A stretch of DNA of 26,420 nucleotides from Enterospora canceri. Its lineage: Eukaryota > Microsporidia > Enterocytozoonidae. A model generated the notes under the pieces. It saw only the letters and a list, made by a program, of their open reading frames with translations. It did not search any database and was not told where the DNA came from. A program made the translations under genes and the position numbers. Shown piece after piece: positions 23,673-26,420 of this stretch; within the stretch, counting starts at the first letter, position 1, and every line of letters starts with the position of its first letter. The DNA is taken from NCBI GenBank assembly GCA_002087915.1, contig LWDP01000066.1, forward strand, positions 1 to 26,420. The letters are read 5' to 3'.

Positions 23673-25409
23673 TTAATTGAGCAGATTCCTGAATCTCTCG
23701 TTGTTCTGGAGCAGATTCTCGTACGAATCCACCCCGTCTACGACACCCTCATTCAGGAATATCAGTTTATCAAACATGTGCAAATAGTCCTTGCCATGGA
23801 CTATCATCAGAATTGTCTTCTCCTCGAGGTTCCTCAGAATGTTCGTGATTGTCTCCTTCTCGTACTTCTTGTCCATTGCTGCCGTGGCCTCGTCAAAGAC
23901 GAAGATGGGCGCATCCTTCAGCACAGCCCGAACTAGTGAAATCTTCTGCTTCTGCCCGCCTGACAACTTGTGGCCCCTTGGCCCCACTTCCGAGTTGTAG
24001 CCGTTTTCGAGACCCCGAAACGTCTCGTGGGCGTTGAATGCTCGTGAAATCTGCTTCACCTTCGCAATCTGCGCCTGCTTCGTCAAAGTGGCCTTGTCCA
24101 CCTCGTTGAGCCCAAGAAGCAGGTTGCCCATGACGGTGTCATCGGAGGTGCAGTCGTCCTGTGGCACGTACGAAATCATCCTCATCACGTTCTCCTGTTT
24201 CACGCTCTTCAGAACAACCCCATCCATCTTGATGTCACCCGTGTACTTTGAGAAGTTCAGGATGCTCTTGATGAACGTCGACTTCCCTGTCCCATTCTTC
24301 CCCACAATTCCAACCTTTAGCCCCCGCCCTATTTCCAGGTTGATTCCACTTATGATAGTCTTCTCCTTGTACATTATTCTGACATTGTCGAATACTATCG
24401 AGTTATCGAACGTAAGTGGCGTATCAGTCTGTGCTGGAGCATCGCTCTTCTCCACCGATGAGAAGTTGATCTGGTTCAGGTACTCGACCAGGAGATCGAC
24501 GTCATTTCCAAGTCGCCTAAGTTGGCCAGTCAGCTCCAGAAAGAGGAGAGTCAGAAAGGAGCTGTTTGCCTTGTCTGCTGGCTTCCGTAGCAGGAAGATG
24601 CACATCATTGCAATAAATGGGAGATTGAATGCAAATGAGAGAAAGTACCTGCTGAGTGCCTCGAACTTGCCCATTTTTATGTTTGCCTGGGTCTGCTGCC
24701 CCACGATGTTGTAGAAGTCGCGTGACTCCCTCTCCTCGAGGTTGTAGGCCTTGATTGCCTTGTAGTTCAGCAACTTGTCAGTCAGCTTGTTGGCTGAGTA
24801 CTGCTCCTTGCTTAGGAGACTGTAGTGGTAGTCCATCTTGCGCCTGATGTAGAAGTACATTCCAGCACCGTAGAGGACGGGAGTGAGGACGAAGAAGACC
24901 GTGTAGGTCGAGTCGATGTCACGGTTCACTTTGAAGGCGCCAAAGAGGACGGTGGCCAGGATGGCAGCGAAGTCGAGGAGGGTGACCTGACACGTCATCG
25001 GACACGCAAATGACTTGATGAAGATGGCGTAGTGGAGAGCACCAGGCGTCTTGGAGTGGAAGTCGACGTAGTTCAGTTCCATCACCGATCTCAGGTTCAT
25101 CACGTACGACTCCCTTTGTAGATTCTGCATGAAGTAGTCGTATGCCATGTATGGGATGTACTTGAGGCTGAGGGTGAGCATGCTGAGGCCAAGGAAGACC
25201 TTCAGGACGTGGCCAAACTCAGGCGTCTGAAATGTCTTGGAAATTCGGGCAAACTGCTCAGTCGTCTTGATCGTCAGCCATGCCCCAATGAAGTTGGTTA
25301 TAATGACGCAGATAGTCGCAGCCAGAATGGTGTTATTGTGTAGAACGAGCTTATCAATGGTTTCACCAACTATTCCGGCGTACTTTCGGAAGGAGGGTCT
25401 ATTTGACAT
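23673..25409 (-). CDS. ABC half-transporter, Atm1/ABCB7-like (probable mitosomal)
   Basis: The 578-aa protein has one membrane domain (six predicted helices, about 25-300) and one ATPase domain. Walker A GKNGTGKST is at 370-378, Q-loop SYVPQDD around Gln417, signature LSGGQKQ at 482-488, Walker B IFVFDEAT at 502-509 and H-loop His538. The VGPRGHKLSGGQKQ block and the half-size layout are typical of the ABCB type, close to Atm1, which exports a glutathione-linked sulfur compound from mitochondria or mitosomes for cytosolic Fe-S assembly. The ATG at 25409 is chosen because CCCC lies 1 nt before it; the frame stays open 46 codons further, overlapping the divergent small gene. The NTG-rich 5' extension is therefore rejected. 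ABC export is firm; Atm1 orthology is moderate. Confidence 0.85.
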   Translation of the reverse strand: MSNRPSFRKYAGIVGETIDKLVLHNNTILAATICVIITNFIGAWLTIKTTEQFARISKTFQTPEFGHVLKVFLGLSMLTLSLKYIPYMAYDYFMQNLQRESYVMNLRSVMELNYVDFHSKTPGALHYAIFIKSFACPMTCQVTLLDFAAILATVLFGAFKVNRDIDSTYTVFFVLTPVLYGAGMYFYIRRKMDYHYSLLSKEQYSANKLTDKLLNYKAIKAYNLEERESRDFYNIVGQQTQANIKMGKFEALSRYFLSFAFNLPFIAMMCIFLLRKPADKANSSFLTLLFLELTGQLRRLGNDVDLLVEYLNQINFSSVEKSDAPAQTDTPLTFDNSIVFDNVRIMYKEKTIISGINLEIGRGLKVGIVGKNGTGKSTFIKSILNFSKYTGDIKMDGVVLKSVKQENVMRMISYVPQDDCTSDDTVMGNLLLGLNEVDKATLTKQAQIAKVKQISRAFNAHETFRGLENGYNSEVGPRGHKLSGGQKQKISLVRAVLKDAPIFVFDEATAAMDKKYEKETITNILRNLEEKTILMIVHGKDYLHMFDKLIFLNEGVVDGVDSYENLLQNNERFRNLLN

Positions 25410-25539
25410 TGGGGTGGTTTGTTTTGTTTCAAAATATTTGGTGTTTGTTTCCAGGCTGATGATTACAGGCTGATTGGTTGAAACAGGATTGTGGGGAGAG
25501 CAAAACAGGTGGAATAAAAAAGTGGGAAAATGATTGAGG

Positions 25540-25812
25540 ATGGCCATTGTTTATGTTGAGAAACAAAGGATCCCGATGTACGGGGGTGTTCAGAACGAGT
25601 CAGAGGTGCTACTGAATGAGCAGAAGACGAGTGAGTCGAACATAATCAGGAAGCTGTTCTACAAAACAAAGAACGTGTTCAGGCCCAGGAGCATCAGGAA
25701 CCAGTTCTACAAATTTACGCAGATGGTACGCAATTCGTATGAGAGAATGAAGCTGGCCGTGATGAACATGTTCATAAACAAAACAGCTGTCACACTCATC
25801 AGTCCAAAGTAA
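25540..25812 (+). CDS. Small hypothetical protein, 90 aa, basic
   Basis: I do not recognise this small ORF. It uses G/C-ending codons like the clear genes near it (AAG, CTG, TTC, AGG), which favours a real gene. It is basic and mixed in composition, with a helical stretch KFTQMVRNSYERMKLAVMNM near the end; no signal peptide. The ATG at 25540 lacks a nearby CCC. GGG lies 13 nt upstream, just before another ATG (25530) that is out of frame and closes after nine codons. It lies between the ABC transporter start and a convergent coiled-coil ORF 12 bp away. Confidence 0.5.
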   Translation: MAIVYVEKQRIPMYGGVQNESEVLLNEQKTSESNIIRKLFYKTKNVFRPRSIRNQFYKFTQMVRNSYERMKLAVMNMFINKTAVTLISPK

Positions 25813-25824
25813 ACAATATCTGAT

Positions 25825-26127
25825 CTACTTTCTAGGAAGACTCTCGTGGACCTCTTTGAAACTGGAATCCAATGCCATGGCAAATAGGTCGCATATTTTA
25901 GACAGATTTGCATCCATTTTGAGGAAGTGGGCGTCATTATTGAAGTATTGATCAGTCAGGGTGTAGAAGCCATTTTTGACTGTTCTAAAACTACGTTCTA
26001 ATTCAGTTAGGTCTCTGGTGAGTTTCCTGATTTTGTATTGGAGTGTCTCTTTGCTACTGAAATTGGCCTTGATGGCATTCAACTCCTTTCTAAGCAGCGA
26101 ATTCTCCTTCTCAAGAAGTGCGGGATC
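25825..26127 (-). CDS. Coiled-coil ORF without a clear start codon, possibly truncated by mobile element insertion
   Basis: The frame is open from a stop at 26167-26169 down to 25825. The part from about 26127 looks coding: a leucine-heptad helix (DPALLEKENSLLRKELNAIK) runs into KIRKLTRDLTELERSFRTVK and ends at HESLPRK. No in-frame ATG precedes this coiled coil; the only ATG nearby (26131, minus) is in another frame and stops after 16 codons. The coding-like sequence stops right where a large palindrome begins (26130). I infer a gene whose 5' end was lost, or a frameshift in the T8/A7 tracts, or a non-ATG start. The protein is not recognised. Confidence 0.45.
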   Translation of the reverse strand, partial: DPALLEKENSLLRKELNAIKANFSSKETLQYKIRKLTRDLTELERSFRTVKNGFYTLTDQYFNNDAHFLKMDANLSKICDLFAMALDSSFKEVHESLPRK

Positions 26128-26129
26128 AT

Positions 26130-26165
26130 GTCCTTTTTTTTCCCCACGTGGGGAAAAAAAGGGAC
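26130..26165. repeat. 36-bp near-perfect palindrome with CACGTG core
   Basis: The core CCCCACGTGGGG (26142-26153) is flanked by T8 on the left and A7 on the right, ending in GTCC and GGGAC. Of 18 paired positions, 17 match. It lies between the 5' end of a coiled-coil ORF and the transposase start. It could be a terminal inverted repeat relic, a cruciform or a two-sided CCC start signal; the sequence does not decide. Confidence 0.7.
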
Positions 26166-26217
26166 CTTAGAAATTTTAAGGTAAAAATCCACCCTTTATA
26201 TTTAGTAGGTTTTTACC
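26165..26217. repeat. Further inverted repeats upstream of the transposase
   Basis: CCTTA (26165-26169) pairs with TAAGG (26177-26181) around an AAATTT centre. GGTAAAAA (26180-26187) pairs with TTTTTACC (26210-26217) across a 22-nt AT-rich loop. Together with the 36-bp palindrome they make nearly 90 bp of inverted structure ending 3 nt before the transposase ATG, as expected near the end of a DNA transposon; that link is inferred. Confidence 0.5.
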
Positions 26218-26220
26218 CTT

Positions 26221-26420
26221 ATGTTTAGCTACTACCAGAATGTGCTGGAACCTGTTATGAATGGGCCTGTTGCGGGTCTCGTGGAGTTCCTCAGAGTTAG
26301 AGGAGTGTTGAAGCGAGTGGTTGCATGTCCAACGTGCTCTGTTGACATGGTATGCAAGCCATACACCCGCAACAAAGATGGAATGGCGTTCAGGTGCTAC
26401 AACCATGATTGCAGTGGATA
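26221..26420 (+). CDS. Probable Merlin/IS1016-type (ISXO2-like) transposase, N-terminal fragment
   Basis: The first 66 residues of an ORF that leaves the window. CPTC (residues 36-39), a spacer, then RCYNHDC (58-64) form a zinc ribbon of the kind that opens ISXO2-like/IS1016 transposases, which in eukaryotes are called Merlin elements and are known in microsporidia. The preceding helix (about 9-32) is also usual for that family. The DDE-type catalytic domain would follow beyond the edge, so it cannot be checked. CCC lies 2 nt before the ATG. Inverted repeats sit directly upstream. A cellular zinc-ribbon protein is the main alternative. Confidence 0.55.
   Translation, partial: MFSYYQNVLEPVMNGPVAGLVEFLRVRGVLKRVVACPTCSVDMVCKPYTRNKDGMAFRCYNHDCSG

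Noticed and set aside
24034..24714. Plus-strand ORF of 226 codons
   Set aside because: It lies entirely antisense within the ABC transporter, whose motifs are certain.
25410..25547. A 46-codon N-terminal extension of the ABC transporter, possibly a targeting peptide
   Set aside because: It would overlap the divergent gene at 25540, and CCCC sits 1 nt before the ATG at 25409. A longer form remains possible but is less likely.
1..26420. CRISPR arrays, tRNA or rRNA genes, introns
   Set aside because: I read both strands for spaced repeats, cloverleaf-like segments and GTAAGT...AG introns near starts, and saw none I could support. A tRNAscan and Infernal run would be decisive.

Overview
The window looks like a nuclear chromosome segment of a microsporidian parasite. 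Genes are intronless and densely packed (gaps of about 12 to 215 bp), several eukaryotic core proteins are shortened, and there is an NTT-type nucleotide transporter (the ATP-import family of microsporidia). A CCC tract (rarely GGG) sits 0-6 nt before most start codons, a known microsporidian start-region signal. The gene content would fit a Trachipleistophora/Vavraia-like lineage, but the species is a guess.

Layout, left to right: OLA1/YchF GTPase (minus, runs off the left edge); TFIIF-beta; a WD40 protein resembling BRWD/PHIP; a compact separase; DBP2-type DEAD-box helicase (minus); a membrane-anchored pseudokinase; NTT nucleotide transporter (minus); an acidic/basic hypothetical (minus); ribosomal protein uS15; calcineurin A (minus); a small coiled-coil protein; COPI beta-prime; and a hypothetical (minus). 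From 18466 to 23653 there are five plus-strand genes of unknown function. Two of them are adjacent secreted proteins that appear to share a C-terminal domain. Then come an Atm1-like ABC half-transporter (minus), two small hypotheticals, a cluster of inverted repeats, and at the right edge the start of a probable Merlin/IS1016-type (ISXO2-like) transposase.

The housekeeping genes cover transcription (TFIIF), translation (uS15, OLA1), RNA remodelling (DBP2), chromosome segregation (separase), secretion (COPI beta-prime), Ca2+ signalling (calcineurin), probable mitosomal Fe-S export (Atm1-like) and theft of host nucleotides (NTT). They do not form one pathway; microsporidian genes are rarely in functional operons.

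Four single-N positions (840, 10258, 10891, 20608) are each flanked by an exact 248-299 bp direct duplication. They are best read as unmerged contig overlaps, not biology. Collapsing them gives TFIIF-beta of 218 aa, NTT of 565 aa and the second secreted protein of 280 aa. No tRNA, rRNA, CRISPR array or spliceosomal intron was recognised by eye.
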